DNA from: Paeniglutamicibacter quisquiliarum
Lineage (GTDB): Bacteria > Actinomycetota > Actinomycetes > Actinomycetales > Micrococcaceae
Assembly: GCF_019084045.1 (NCBI RefSeq)
Contig: NZ_JAHRED010000003.1
Coordinates: forward strand, 186,001-250,000
Direction: 5' to 3'
Length of the DNA: 64,000 bases
Shown here: one piece after another, positions 24,069-32,681 of the stretch
Numbering within the stretch: position 1 is the stretch's first letter
How the letters are laid out: each line of letters begins with the position of its first letter
Position numbers and translations under genes: made by a program
The notes under the pieces: model-generated
Databases searched by the model: none
Seen by the model: the letters and a program-made list of their open reading frames with translations, nothing else
Told to the model about the DNA's origin: nothing

Positions 24069-25856
24069 TTAGTGCAGCGGGAAATTCGAATCCTTGATGT
24101 TCGCCTCCACCCGGGTGTAGGCATCGCGCGCCACCGCCTTCCAAAAGCGCAAGGCGGTTCCCGGGTCATCGGCCTCCAGCCGGGCGATCGACGCGGCCGA
24201 GAGCACCTTCAGGTGCAGCCGGCCCACCGCGGTGACCCTGGTGGTCTGTTCGCCCTCGCCGCCCAGGGCAATCTCGCCGAAGGTCATGCCGGCCGACAGC
24301 GTGGCGTGCCGCACCGGCTTGCCGTTCTGCAGGGTTGAGGTGACGACCTTGCCGCTGAGGATGAAGTACACGCCGCCGAATTCCTGGCCGGGGGTGCGGA
24401 TGATCCGACCGTCCTCGATCCGGCTTTCCTCCATCAGGGATTCGAGGAGGGCGATGTCCGCGGAATCCAGCGGGTCCAGCGCCGCGAAGTCGCGGACCGC
24501 GACCTCGCTGGGCACCAGGTCCTCGCTGCCGTGGCGCTGCAGCAGGATGGTCTCGGCCCACTCCACCGCATCGTTGCGGCTGGGGAAGCAACGCAGCGAC
24601 TCCAGCGGCTCGAAGGCCTTTTCCTGCACCAGCGCCAGGGTGCGTCCCTCGGCCTCCATCTCCCGTCCCAACTGGTGGATCATCTGCACCGCGATCCGGT
24701 CGATCTCATCAACCCGGCGCAAGTCCAGGATCACCAGCTCCACAGACTCCTCCAGCCCGCTGACCTCGCGCACCATGGATTCGGTGCCGGCGAAGAGCAG
24801 GTCCCCGGCCAGCTCCACGATGTGCGCGCGCTCGCCGTATTCGGCCAGCAGCCGGTTGGCGGCATCGCTGTGGCGGGTGTACGACGGGGCATCGGTGATG
24901 TCGTAGTGGTCGCGGATCACCGAGCGGCCCAGCCGGGCGGCGCGCACGAAGTGCAGCCCCATGTCGGCGCTGATGCGCTCGCTGGCGGCGACCCCGCGCA
25001 CCGAGGAACCGTGGGCGTCCAGGGCGGGGGAGTAGATGGCCAGGCCCACCTGGCCCGGCAGCACCGCAATCAGCCCGCCGCCGACACCTGACTTGGCCGG
25101 CAGCCCCACGGCCGAAATCCACGACCCGGCGTCGTCGTACATCCCGCAGGTGGTCATGACCGACAGGGTGCGCTGGACAGCCTCCTTGCTCATGGCCTGC
25201 ACCCCGGTGCGCGGCTGGGTGCCGCCGTTGGCCAGGGTCGCTGCCATCATGGCCAGGTCCTGGGTGTTGACCATGACCGAGCAGGCGCGGAAGTAGTCCT
25301 CCAGCACCGGCGTCGGGTCGGTCTCGATGATGTCGAAGGAGCGCAGCAGGTAGGCCAGCGCGCGGTTGCGGTGACCGGTCAGCGCCTCGGAGGCGTAGAT
25401 CGAATCGCTGAGCTCCAGCCGCCTGCCGGCCGCGGCGGAGAAGTGCTCCAGGATGCGGTCAAAGCGGCCGGTGTCCCGGTCCCGGATCAGCGAGATCGTG
25501 GCGATGGCCCCGGCGTTGATCATGGCGTTGGCGGGGCGCCCGCTTTCACGGGCCAGGGAGATCTCGTTGAACGCGTCGCCGCTGGGCTCCACGTCGATCT
25601 TGCGGTCCACCGCGTCCAGGCCGATGTCATCCAGCGCCAGCGCGTAGGAAAAGGGCTTGGAAATGGATTGGATCGAAAATTCCATCTCCGCGTCCCCGAC
25701 CTGGTACACGTGGCCGTCGACGGTGGCCATGGCAATGGCGAACTTCGAGGGGTCGGCGTTCGCCATCGCCGGGATGCCCTGGTAGGGGGTCCCGGAGGTG
25801 AGGTCCAGCAGGTCGGCATACAGGTCAGCGAGGTAGCTGTCGATGGGGGAACGCAT
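24069..25856 (-). CDS. glsA: Glutaminase A fused to STAS and cNMP-binding domains
   Basis: A 595-aa fusion. Residues 1-305 are a serine-dependent glutaminase (glutamine to glutamate and ammonia) with the catalytic S64-x-x-K67 in SIQSISKPF, NAMINAGAI, VNTQDLAMMAATLANGG, and the C-terminal GLPAKSGVGGG. About 340-440 is a STAS domain (VELVILDLRRVDEIDR). About 465-590 is a cyclic-nucleotide-binding fold (IIRTPGQEFGGVYFILSGKV, then FGEIALGGEGEQTTRV). Plain bacterial glutaminases have about 310 residues, so this one carries two added control modules, suggesting activity tuned by a nucleotide or by partner proteins. Start ATG 25856. Confidence 0.92.
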   Translation of the reverse strand: MRSPIDSYLADLYADLLDLTSGTPYQGIPAMANADPSKFAIAMATVDGHVYQVGDAEMEFSIQSISKPFSYALALDDIGLDAVDRKIDVEPSGDAFNEISLARESGRPANAMINAGAIATISLIRDRDTGRFDRILEHFSAAAGRRLELSDSIYASEALTGHRNRALAYLLRSFDIIETDPTPVLEDYFRACSVMVNTQDLAMMAATLANGGTQPRTGVQAMSKEAVQRTLSVMTTCGMYDDAGSWISAVGLPAKSGVGGGLIAVLPGQVGLAIYSPALDAHGSSVRGVAASERISADMGLHFVRAARLGRSVIRDHYDITDAPSYTRHSDAANRLLAEYGERAHIVELAGDLLFAGTESMVREVSGLEESVELVILDLRRVDEIDRIAVQMIHQLGREMEAEGRTLALVQEKAFEPLESLRCFPSRNDAVEWAETILLQRHGSEDLVPSEVAVRDFAALDPLDSADIALLESLMEESRIEDGRIIRTPGQEFGGVYFILSGKVVTSTLQNGKPVRHATLSAGMTFGEIALGGEGEQTTRVTAVGRLHLKVLSAASIARLEADDPGTALRFWKAVARDAYTRVEANIKDSNFPLH

Positions 25857-25861
25857 GGTTC

Positions 25862-26581
25862 CTAGCCTAGGGGGTCGACCCCTGGCGTGTCCGCGATGGC
25901 CTGCATGGGCTTGGTGGTCAGCGCCTGGCCAATGGCGGCGCCCAGGATCCGTGCACCTTCGACATTGGGATGCACCCCGTCGTCGCTGAGTCCCGGAATG
26001 AAGGTCCCGGCCTCACTTCGCAGCCCGGCGGCGGCATCCACGTACATCCACCCGCGCTCGCCGGCCAGCGTGCGCAGGAATTCGTTGTAGGCGAGCGTGG
26101 CGGCCACCGCGTCGTCGCGCGGCGGGATGCTACTCAGCAGCACCATCGGTGCGCGCACGATGCGTGCGATCCGGGCGAGGTTCTCCCCGATCCGTGCGTG
26201 TCCGGTGCCGTGGGCCAGGTCGTTGGTGCCGGCCAGAATGACCAGGGCGTCCGCGCTTCCGGGGCGCAGGGCGGCGGCCATGTCCCCGGACTGGGCCCCG
26301 CCCAGCGCCCAGCCGCCTGCCCACACCAAGGTGGCGGGTGTGCCGGGTGCATTGACGTAGTTGACCCAGGAGGCCTCCCCGACATGGCCCGCGGCCACGG
26401 TGTGGCTTCCCGCCGCGGTGATGGAGTCCCCGGCCACCCTGAAGGTGCTGTGGTCTCCACCGACCGACACGGCGATGGCCTGCGGCATCGGCTCGTCGGC
26501 GCGCGGCCCGCCGGTCAGCCCCAGCAAGCCGATGAAAACAGCCACACATGTAAATATCAAGAAGGGTTTGCGAGTTCCCAA
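25862..26581 (-). CDS. SGNH/GDSL-family hydrolase, exported
   Basis: A 239-aa esterase-like protein. A hydrophobic N-terminal segment (FLIFTCVAVFIGLLGL) acts as a signal or anchor. Catalytic blocks are visible: GDS in VAGDSIT, GTNDL (block III Asn) and DDGVHPN with the terminal Asp-x-x-His. TTG 26581 is chosen because GGAAAGGGG stands 7 nt upstream; an in-frame ATG at 26602 has no ribosome site. It ends 5 bp before the glutaminase start, so the two may share a message with this gene first. Substrate unknown; the family cleaves acyl or acetyl esters. Confidence 0.82.
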   Translation of the reverse strand: MGTRKPFLIFTCVAVFIGLLGLTGGPRADEPMPQAIAVSVGGDHSTFRVAGDSITAAGSHTVAAGHVGEASWVNYVNAPGTPATLVWAGGWALGGAQSGDMAAALRPGSADALVILAGTNDLAHGTGHARIGENLARIARIVRAPMVLLSSIPPRDDAVAATLAYNEFLRTLAGERGWMYVDAAAGLRSEAGTFIPGLSDDGVHPNVEGARILGAAIGQALTTKPMQAIADTPGVDPLG

Positions 26582-26670
26582 GGTGTTGCCCCTTTCCTGC
26601 ATTAAGCGTAGTGGGACAGGGGGCGTGATTTGGACTCGTTCCTGCAACGATTGCCGCGCGGACACAACAG

Positions 26671-26716
26671 ATCACGGCCGCTTTCCGGGAATTCAATCTC
26701 CGGGAAGCGACCGTGA
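26671..26716 (-). terminator. Imperfect hairpin after small membrane protein gene
   Basis: cacggccgctttccgg (from 26673) pairs with a segment ending near 26715 with two mismatches, enclosing about 10 nt. It lies 26 bp past the stop of the leftward 98-aa gene, in the position expected for its terminator. Confidence 0.5.
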
Positions 26717-26741
26717 CCTGGGACGGAATTTGGTGGTGCGG

Positions 26742-27038
26742 CTACTTGCGCCGCCCGGCCAGCAGCGAGGCAAGCACCACGGCGGCGGTGACGGAATTGA
26801 CCGCGGGCCAGGCACCGATCTTCTTCGCCAGCGGGTGCGATGCACCGAAGGCGGCAAGATAGAGCCCTGTCAGGGCCACGGCCCTCGGGGTCCCTGCGTT
26901 GGCCTTCCACATCAGGAAGGCGCCGGTGCCGGCAACGGCCAGGACCGCCCCGCCCAGTGGGCGGTTCTTGGTGGTGCGGGCGGTGGCGAAGCCGCCGATG
27001 AGTCCGGTTCCGGCAAGGGCCGAGGGTAGGAATGACAT
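26742..27038 (-). CDS. Small hypothetical membrane protein
   Basis: A 98-aa protein, mostly hydrophobic, with probably three helices (about 1-18, 28-46, 52-70) plus a C-terminal one (78-92) ending in GRRK. I recognise no named family. It follows the DUF3105 gene by 29 bp on the same strand and is closed by a hairpin at 26671-26716, so it is the last gene of the DUF305/DUF3105 unit. Confidence 0.7.
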   Translation of the reverse strand: MSFLPSALAGTGLIGGFATARTTKNRPLGGAVLAVAGTGAFLMWKANAGTPRAVALTGLYLAAFGASHPLAKKIGAWPAVNSVTAAVVLASLLAGRRK

Positions 27039-27067
27039 GGTTGGGTGTTCTCCTTTTTCCTTCTAGC

Positions 27068-27676
27068 TTAGATGCCGATGCCGCCGGTGCACGGGGCGCC
27101 GGGTTCGAGGGTCTGGGGCCCCTGGCGGTACTTGGTGATGAAGGTCTTGATGCGGGGATCGTCCGGGGAATCGACGCTGAGCTGTTCGCCCCAGGCCGTG
27201 AGCTTGATCTTTGCGCCCTGGCCGGGGAAGGGACTCAGGATGAGGTACGTCTTTTCTCCCACCGCGTCCTTCAGCGCCGAGACCTCTGCGTCGCCGATGC
27301 CGTCGTAGGTGATCCACACGGCACCGTGTTCCATGGAGTGCACCGCATTGTTCTCCGGGACCGGTGCCTCATAGATCCCGCAATTGAGCCAGACGGGATT
27401 GTGGTCCCCGCCCACGCCGGGTTTCTGGTCGTAGGCGACCTTCGTATCGACGTGGTTGGCCGAGGCCACCTCGAAGGTCTTGACGCCGTCGATGGGGGCG
27501 GCGGCCGCTGCGGTGGCCGCCGATTTTTCCTGGGCGGCGCCGCTGAGGACCACGGTGGTGGGGACGACGATGGCCAGGGCGGCGGCGGCGATCACCGCGA
27601 CGGTCAGCAATTTGGTTCGTTTTTCCTTGGCCTTTGCCTTGGCAAGGACCATTTGGGCTTCTGCGCGCTTGTTCAT
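27068..27676 (-). CDS. DUF3105 membrane-anchored protein
   Basis: A 202-aa protein: a basic N-terminus, one membrane helix (about 22-46), an Ala-rich linker, then the DUF3105 domain (about 62-200) with its hallmark HSMEHGAVW and two cysteines (LNCGIYE, APCTGG) that could pair outside the cell. The function is not established; the conserved His and Cys residues and the frequent neighbourhood with DUF305 proteins hint at metal handling. Gene order with DUF305 (13 bp upstream) supports an operon. Confidence 0.85.
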   Translation of the reverse strand: MNKRAEAQMVLAKAKAKEKRTKLLTVAVIAAAALAIVVPTTVVLSGAAQEKSAATAAAAAPIDGVKTFEVASANHVDTKVAYDQKPGVGGDHNPVWLNCGIYEAPVPENNAVHSMEHGAVWITYDGIGDAEVSALKDAVGEKTYLILSPFPGQGAKIKLTAWGEQLSVDSPDDPRIKTFITKYRQGPQTLEPGAPCTGGIGI

Positions 27677-27689
27677 GGGAAGGAGTCCT

Positions 27690-28334
27690 TTAGCTCAGCT
27701 GGGCAAGCAGCTGGGTCAGGGCCGAGATTTCGGCCTGTTGTGTCGTGACGATTTTGTTGGCGAACGCGGCGACCATGGGGTTGTTTCCGCGTTGCAGGTA
27801 GGCCTCGGCCATTTCGACGCCGCCCTTGTGGTGGGCGACCATCAGGGTCAGGAATTGCCGGTCGGCGGTTTCGCCGCGGGCGGTGGTGAGCCTCTGGATG
27901 TCGGCTTCGCTGGCCATGCCCATGGAGGCCATGGTGTGGGGCTCTCCGGGGGCGACGCTGCCGTGCCCCGCATGCGACGCTTCCTCGCTGAGCAATCCAT
28001 TCATCCACGTCATTGATTCACCGGTCTGGGGCAGGCCCCAGGTTTCAAGCCAGGCGAACATTTGCCCCGACTGCTGTTGCTGCGTCAAGGCCATGTCGTA
28101 GGCCATCGAGCGCACGGCAGTGTTGGTCGAGTGCTCGCGAATGATCATGGAAAGCTGCACGGCCTGGTGGTGGTGCGTTTGCATGTCCCGGGCGAAGCCC
28201 GCCTCGGGGGAGGCCTCGGAGGGCAGGTTGCTGCGTGGATTGGAGGAGCCCAGAATCCAACCGCCGGTGGCCATGGCGAGCATGAGGGCCACCAGGGCAA
28301 TGACCAGGGCGCGAGAGGTTTTGGGTTCGGACAT
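27690..28334 (-). CDS. DUF305 protein, exported, His/Met-rich
   Basis: A 214-aa protein with an N-terminal membrane anchor (VIALVALMLAMATGGWIL) followed by the ferritin-like DUF305 domain: ARDMQTHHHQAVQLS near 48-62, a central Met-rich part (SMTWMNGL, HTMASMGMAS), and LMVAHHKGGVEMAEAYL near 167-183. The paired HH motifs on two helices are the family's proposed metal site, and members often sit near copper genes. It is read with the DUF3105 gene. Confidence 0.88.
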   Translation of the reverse strand: MSEPKTSRALVIALVALMLAMATGGWILGSSNPRSNLPSEASPEAGFARDMQTHHHQAVQLSMIIREHSTNTAVRSMAYDMALTQQQQSGQMFAWLETWGLPQTGESMTWMNGLLSEEASHAGHGSVAPGEPHTMASMGMASEADIQRLTTARGETADRQFLTLMVAHHKGGVEMAEAYLQRGNNPMVAAFANKIVTTQQAEISALTQLLAQLS

Positions 28335-28410
28335 AGGGGGTCCTTGGAACGAAGAGTGCGGTGCGCCCGATATCGGGGCGCGCGGACGGCAGGGCTAGGG
28401 AAGCCGGGTT

Positions 28411-28749
28411 CTACGTTCGGGAAATGGACAGCGCGTGCAAATCCGGTGCCCGCGCTTGCTGCGGCTCGGACATGCCGGAACGTGCCGCCGAGGTTGCGGG
28501 TAGTGCGCCGAATGCCCCGGAGCTGTCAGGCCTCGGCGCAATCTGGACTGTGTTCAACTGCGGATCCGCGTGTGGTGCGCAGTGGTGCTGGGTGGGCATG
28601 TCCGTCGGGCAGTGCGACGTCCCGGCAGCGGGTGCCGCCTCCGCGTGGATCGGCGAGGCGGATCCGATGTCACCCAATCCGAAGGCGCCGCCCAGGGGCA
28701 GCAGCACCGACAGGGCAAGCAGCAGGCCAAGGAATCGCTTCACGTGCAC
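28411..28749 (-). CDS. Small secreted His/Cys-containing protein
   Basis: A 112-aa protein with a clear signal peptide (MHVKRFLGLLLALSVLLPLGG) and a mature part holding the cluster SHCPTDMPTQHHCAPH at about 45-60, where Cys, His and Met could bind a soft metal such as copper. The rest is low in structure. No family recognised. It is 76 bp upstream of the DUF305 gene on the same strand and is probably the first gene of the unit ending at 26742. The start ATG has no strong ribosome site. Confidence 0.65.
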   Translation of the reverse strand: MHVKRFLGLLLALSVLLPLGGAFGLGDIGSASPIHAEAAPAAGTSHCPTDMPTQHHCAPHADPQLNTVQIAPRPDSSGAFGALPATSAARSGMSEPQQARAPDLHALSISRT

Positions 28750-28896
28750 GCCGCCCTTCGGATCCGCTGGAAAATGTTGGTTGAGGAATCAACGATATAA
28801 ATGCCAGTTGTGCATTAGCTGTGAGAGTGCTTTTGAGAGCTCGCCCGCGACTGGCCCGGTGCAACCGGTGCACGGCCCAAGCCATAGGCTGGGTGG

Positions 28897-29628
28897 ATGG
28901 AAATCATTGACCGGTGGTGGCAAGCGGTGCTGGCCGGCTTCAGCAAGAGCGACCCGTTGACGCTGACGCCGTGGCCGCTGCTGGGCCTGGTTGCCCTGTG
29001 TGTGCTGCTCACGGTGCCACGGGCCAGCTGGCGAATCTTTGGGCTGTATGTGACATTCGTTCACGAACTGGGGCATGCGGTTGCGGCGTTGGTGACCGGA
29101 CGGTTTATTCACGGACTGAAGATCAGGCTGGATCACTCGGGCGAGCTTGTCAGCAGCGGCAAGCCGGGATTCTCCGCGGTGTTCAGCGGATTCTGGGGAT
29201 ACCCGGCACCCGCCGTGGTGGGCCTGTCGCTGGTTGGTGCGACGTATTTCGGCCATGCCTCCGCGGCCTTGTCCATTGGGGCCTTGGCCTTGCTTGGTTC
29301 GCTGATCTTCCTGCGGAACTGGGCGGGCATCGCGGTGGCGCTGTGCTCCGCCCTGGCCGCACAGCTGCTGGTGGTTTTCACCCCGGCCCGGGCCATGGCC
29401 TGGGTGGTCCTTGGACTGGGCCTGATGCTCTTGGTCGGTTCGGTGCGCGACCTCCTAAAGGTCATCGGGGTCCATACCCGCCGGCGCGGGCTGGTCGCTT
29501 CCTCGGACGCCTACATCCTGGCCACCCGCAGCTGGCTCCCGGCCTGGTTCTGGCTCCTGGGCTTCATCGTGGTGATTGGTGGCGCGGTAATGATTTCGGG
29601 CCGGATGATCTTCCTGATGCTGCGCTAG
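28897..29628 (+). CDS. M50-family membrane metallopeptidase
   Basis: A 243-aa integral membrane protein with the zinc motif HELGH at 56-60 inside the second membrane helix, and about six helices in all. This HELGHA-in-membrane pattern fits the short M50B-like group found in actinobacteria; a second metal ligand is expected near GFWGYPAPAVVG. Such proteins may cleave membrane-spanning substrates, but no anti-sigma partner is encoded nearby. It starts at ATG 28897 and is convergent with the small HTH gene at 29678. Confidence 0.85.
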   Translation: MEIIDRWWQAVLAGFSKSDPLTLTPWPLLGLVALCVLLTVPRASWRIFGLYVTFVHELGHAVAALVTGRFIHGLKIRLDHSGELVSSGKPGFSAVFSGFWGYPAPAVVGLSLVGATYFGHASAALSIGALALLGSLIFLRNWAGIAVALCSALAAQLLVVFTPARAMAWVVLGLGLMLLVGSVRDLLKVIGVHTRRRGLVASSDAYILATRSWLPAWFWLLGFIVVIGGAVMISGRMIFLMLR

Positions 29629-29677
29629 AGCCTTGCCGTGCGAGGTTCCCGCGCGGCGCCCTGACCTGCAGCACCGA

Positions 29678-29842
29678 TCAGGCGGGGCGCCGGATGTCGG
29701 GATGTCCGTGGATGAAATGCAATGCGAGGGCCCGCCGAATCTCCGGTTCGTCCACCCCGTAGGCCCGGGCTATCTGCTCAAGCGTCCACCCGGCAGTGCG
29801 CAGTTCCATAAGGGTTGGATAGGCGGGCATGCCGCTGGCCAT
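29678..29842 (-). CDS. Small HTH-like protein (54 aa)
   Basis: A 54-residue protein with one helix-turn-helix-like segment (ELRTAGWTLEQIARAYGVDEPEIRRALALH, residues 13-42, given here as three helices around GVDE). The ATG at 29842 follows AAGGGAG by 8 nt. Length suggests a minimal DNA-binding or resolvase-like fold without an effector domain. The frame upstream to 30109 is not protein-like. It lies opposite the epimerase gene, with 170 bp between their starts, and could regulate it. Confidence 0.6.
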   Translation of the reverse strand: MASGMPAYPTLMELRTAGWTLEQIARAYGVDEPEIRRALALHFIHGHPDIRRPA

Positions 29843-30012
29843 TTTCACCGCTCCCTTCGACTGGATCGATAAGTCCATCCAACACCACGGCACCGACACT
29901 TTGGAGCGTGACGAAACGTTGCGGCCCCGCACGTGGCCCTGCCGCGGGGCGAGGCTTTGGCCTAGTGTAAGTTGCAGGGGACAGCGACGCGAGAAAAGGG
30001 ATGCATACGGCC

Positions 30013-31503
30013 ATGGCAATCTTCGAATACACGACGCATCTGCCCTACCCGCGGGAAACGGTTTTCCGCTGGTTTGAACGTCCCGGTGCCCTGCCCCGGC
30101 TCTCGGCACCCTTCTCCGGAACGGTCAGGCAGGAACCGGACAAGGGCCTTGCCGTGGGTTCGCGGGCCGTCATCGACGTGGCCGCACCCGGGACCCTGGG
30201 CACCTCCTTGGCCGCCGCCGTCGGTGCCGCGGCGCTGGCCCTGGGGCTGCCCGGCCGGATACGCGCCGAAATCCCGTGGCATGCCAAGCACATCTCCCTG
30301 AATCCCGGCCGCGACTTCACCGACATCATGGAGTCGGGTCCACTGGCCCGCTGGGAACACCAACACTTCTTCGCCGACGACAGCAACTCGCCAATGCCCG
30401 GAACAGTGATGCGCGACGTCGTGGAGTTCGAGCTCCCGCTGCTTGGCCGGCTGCCCGGGAACAAGGCGCAAAGGCTCGCGGAACGGGTCTTCAAGCATGA
30501 ACTGAGCCAGGTCTTCCGGTACAGGGAACGGACGCTCAGGGGCGACCTGGCATTCCACGCAAGCCACGAAACCCAGCCCTTGACCATTGCGGTTGCCGGT
30601 GCCTCCGGATTGATCGGCACCCAGCTCTGTGCCTTGCTGGGAGGCGGCGGGCACCGCGTCAAGCGCCTGGTGCGCGACCGCCGGGCCGCCAACGGCGAGG
30701 ACACGATCTTCTGGGCCCCGGAGTACGCGGTGCTGGACCCCGAGGAGCTGCGCGACGTCGACGCGGTGGTGAACCTGGCCGGGCACACGATTGGCTCACG
30801 GTTCACCGCGAGCGCCAAGGAGGAAATCCGCGCTTCACGCGTGCTGGGCACTGGCCTGCTCGCCCGCGCCCTGGCATCCCTGGCAAAGGACGGCAGGCAA
30901 CGCAGCCTCATCGTGGCCTCGGGCATCGGCATCTACGGCGCGACACCGCACGCCAACGGGCCGGCGGTTCCCCTGGACGAGGACGCCGCACCCGGAACCG
31001 ATTTCATCGCCGGGGTGTGCACGGCCTGGGAAGACGCGTGTTCGCCCGCGCGCCAGGCCGGGGTTCGCGTGGTCAATGTGCGCACCGGCCTGGTGCAATC
31101 ACCTGCCACCGGTGCCCTGCAACGGATGCTGCCGCTCTTCGCCCTGGGCCTGGGCGGACCCTTGGGGTCGGAGGCCTGGCAGTCCTGGATCAGCGTCGAC
31201 GACGTGGTGGGCATCTACGCCCACGCACTGCTCACCAAGTCGCTGGAAGGCCCCGTCAATGCGGTGGCGCCACACCCGGTCCAGGCCAAGGAATACGCCG
31301 AGGTCCTGGGCAAGGTGGTGCGCCGTCCGGCTCGCGTTCAGGTCCCTGCCTTCGGGCCCAGGCTCCTGCTGGGCAAGCAAGGCGCAAGGGAACTGGCCTT
31401 CGCCGACCAGCGCGTCTCCAGCCAAAAGATCCAGGACAGCGGCTACGTGTTCAGGCACGTCGACCTGGAATCGGCACTGCGACACGTGCTGGGGCATTCC
31501 TAG
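30013..31503 (+). CDS. TIGR01777-family SDR epimerase with N-terminal SRPBCC
   Basis: A 496-aa two-domain protein. Residues 1-170 look like the SRPBCC (START-like) fold (FEYTTHLPYPRETVFRWF); from about 192 an extended SDR begins with the NAD(P) motif GASGLIG, then NLAGHTIGSRF, SGIGIYG and the C-terminal DUF1731 part (ARVQVPAFGPRLLLG). This architecture is common in actinobacteria; eukaryotic relatives are SDR39U1. The substrate is unknown. ATG 30013 leaves 11 nt after AAAAGGG; ATG 30001 would leave none. It converges on the YihY gene with 10 bp between. Confidence 0.88.
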   Translation: MAIFEYTTHLPYPRETVFRWFERPGALPRLSAPFSGTVRQEPDKGLAVGSRAVIDVAAPGTLGTSLAAAVGAAALALGLPGRIRAEIPWHAKHISLNPGRDFTDIMESGPLARWEHQHFFADDSNSPMPGTVMRDVVEFELPLLGRLPGNKAQRLAERVFKHELSQVFRYRERTLRGDLAFHASHETQPLTIAVAGASGLIGTQLCALLGGGGHRVKRLVRDRRAANGEDTIFWAPEYAVLDPEELRDVDAVVNLAGHTIGSRFTASAKEEIRASRVLGTGLLARALASLAKDGRQRSLIVASGIGIYGATPHANGPAVPLDEDAAPGTDFIAGVCTAWEDACSPARQAGVRVVNVRTGLVQSPATGALQRMLPLFALGLGGPLGSEAWQSWISVDDVVGIYAHALLTKSLEGPVNAVAPHPVQAKEYAEVLGKVVRRPARVQVPAFGPRLLLGKQGARELAFADQRVSSQKIQDSGYVFRHVDLESALRHVLGHS

Positions 31504-31513
31504 ACGGGCGCGG

Positions 31514-32638
31514 TCAGCGTCCGTTGCCGTGGCGCCTGCCCAGCAGGTACACCCCGACAGCGCCGGCCGCCCCGGTCAGCAGTCCCCAGGGCAGGCGCGG
31601 ACCGGGCAGATCCGCTTCCGGGTGCGCGTCCCCGCCGGCGCGAACCCGCAGGGCGCGGCCGCTGTCACGATCATCGAGCAGGGCCAGTTGCGCCTTGGCG
31701 ATCTCCGTGTCGTCGCGGGTCGGCAACGCGAGCTGGTCCTCCGCGGGCAGCCCCTGGCGTAATTCCCGGGCACGTTCAAGTTCGGCGTCAAGCTCCGAAC
31801 CCAGCAGCAGGGAAATGTTGGCCAGCCAGATCCAGAGCAGCAGGATGATGACGCCGCCCACCGCGCCGTAAGCGCTCTGGTACTTGCTGAAGTTCACCAC
31901 GTAGTAGAAGAACCCCGCGGTGCTCAGCGCCAGGACCAGCAGTGCGCCCAGCGACCCGGCGCTGATCCAGCGGAACTTCGGCTGCCGGACGTTGGGCGTG
32001 AAGTGGTAGAGCAGGGCGACCATGAGAACGGCGATCAGCAGCAGCACCGGCCACTTGGCAATGTTCCAGGCGAGCAGCGTTGCCTCGCCGAGCCCCAGCA
32101 CCGAGCCGATTCCCTCCGCGACGGGTCCCGAAAGCACCAGGATGGCAATGGCCAGCACCGCCAGGCACAGGATCACCAGGGTCAACAGGTACATCTGCGG
32201 CCGCAGCTTCCACAGCGGACGGCCCTCGGCGGTGCCATAGGTGCGGTTCAGGGCCCGGCCGAACGCGCCCACGTAGGCGGAGGCCGACCACAGGGCCACC
32301 AGCAGGCCAATGACAAGCGTCCAACCGGCCCCCGTCTGCCCCCCGAGCTGGGTCAGCAGGGCCTCGGCGTTATCGCCCATTTCGCGGGTGCTGATCTGGC
32401 GGATCGTCTCAACCATCCACGCCCGGGTCTCGGGTCCGCTGCTGATCAGCGAGAGCATCGAGAGCAACGCCAGCAATCCCGGAACCAGTGAAAGCACCGA
32501 GTAGTAGGTCAGCGCGGCAGCAAGATCGGTGGCGCCGTCCCGGGAGAACTCGCGCATGGTGCGCTTCGCGGCATACAGCCAGGCATCCCTGCGCAATTCA
32601 AGTTCGCTGCTTTGTGACTGGTCCACTGGGGAATACAC
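31514..32638 (-). CDS. YihY/BrkB-family inner membrane protein
   Basis: A 374-aa protein with six membrane helices and the family motifs AAALTYYSVLSLVP (40-54), WSASAYVGAFGRALNRTYG and the C-terminal GGVIILLLWIWLANISLLLGSELDAE block. Members were once called ribonuclease BN by mistake; the function is still uncertain. A C-terminal extension (about 300-374) is charged and disordered, then ends in one more short hydrophobic stretch (WGLLTGAAGAVGVYLLG). Start ATG 32638; single gene. Confidence 0.9.
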   Translation of the reverse strand: MYSPVDQSQSSELELRRDAWLYAAKRTMREFSRDGATDLAAALTYYSVLSLVPGLLALLSMLSLISSGPETRAWMVETIRQISTREMGDNAEALLTQLGGQTGAGWTLVIGLLVALWSASAYVGAFGRALNRTYGTAEGRPLWKLRPQMYLLTLVILCLAVLAIAILVLSGPVAEGIGSVLGLGEATLLAWNIAKWPVLLLIAVLMVALLYHFTPNVRQPKFRWISAGSLGALLVLALSTAGFFYYVVNFSKYQSAYGAVGGVIILLLWIWLANISLLLGSELDAELERARELRQGLPAEDQLALPTRDDTEIAKAQLALLDDRDSGRALRVRAGGDAHPEADLPGPRLPWGLLTGAAGAVGVYLLGRRHGNGR

Positions 32639-32681
32639 CTGCTTCCGGCAAGGCTTTCATGGTCTTTTCCCACCTTACGTC

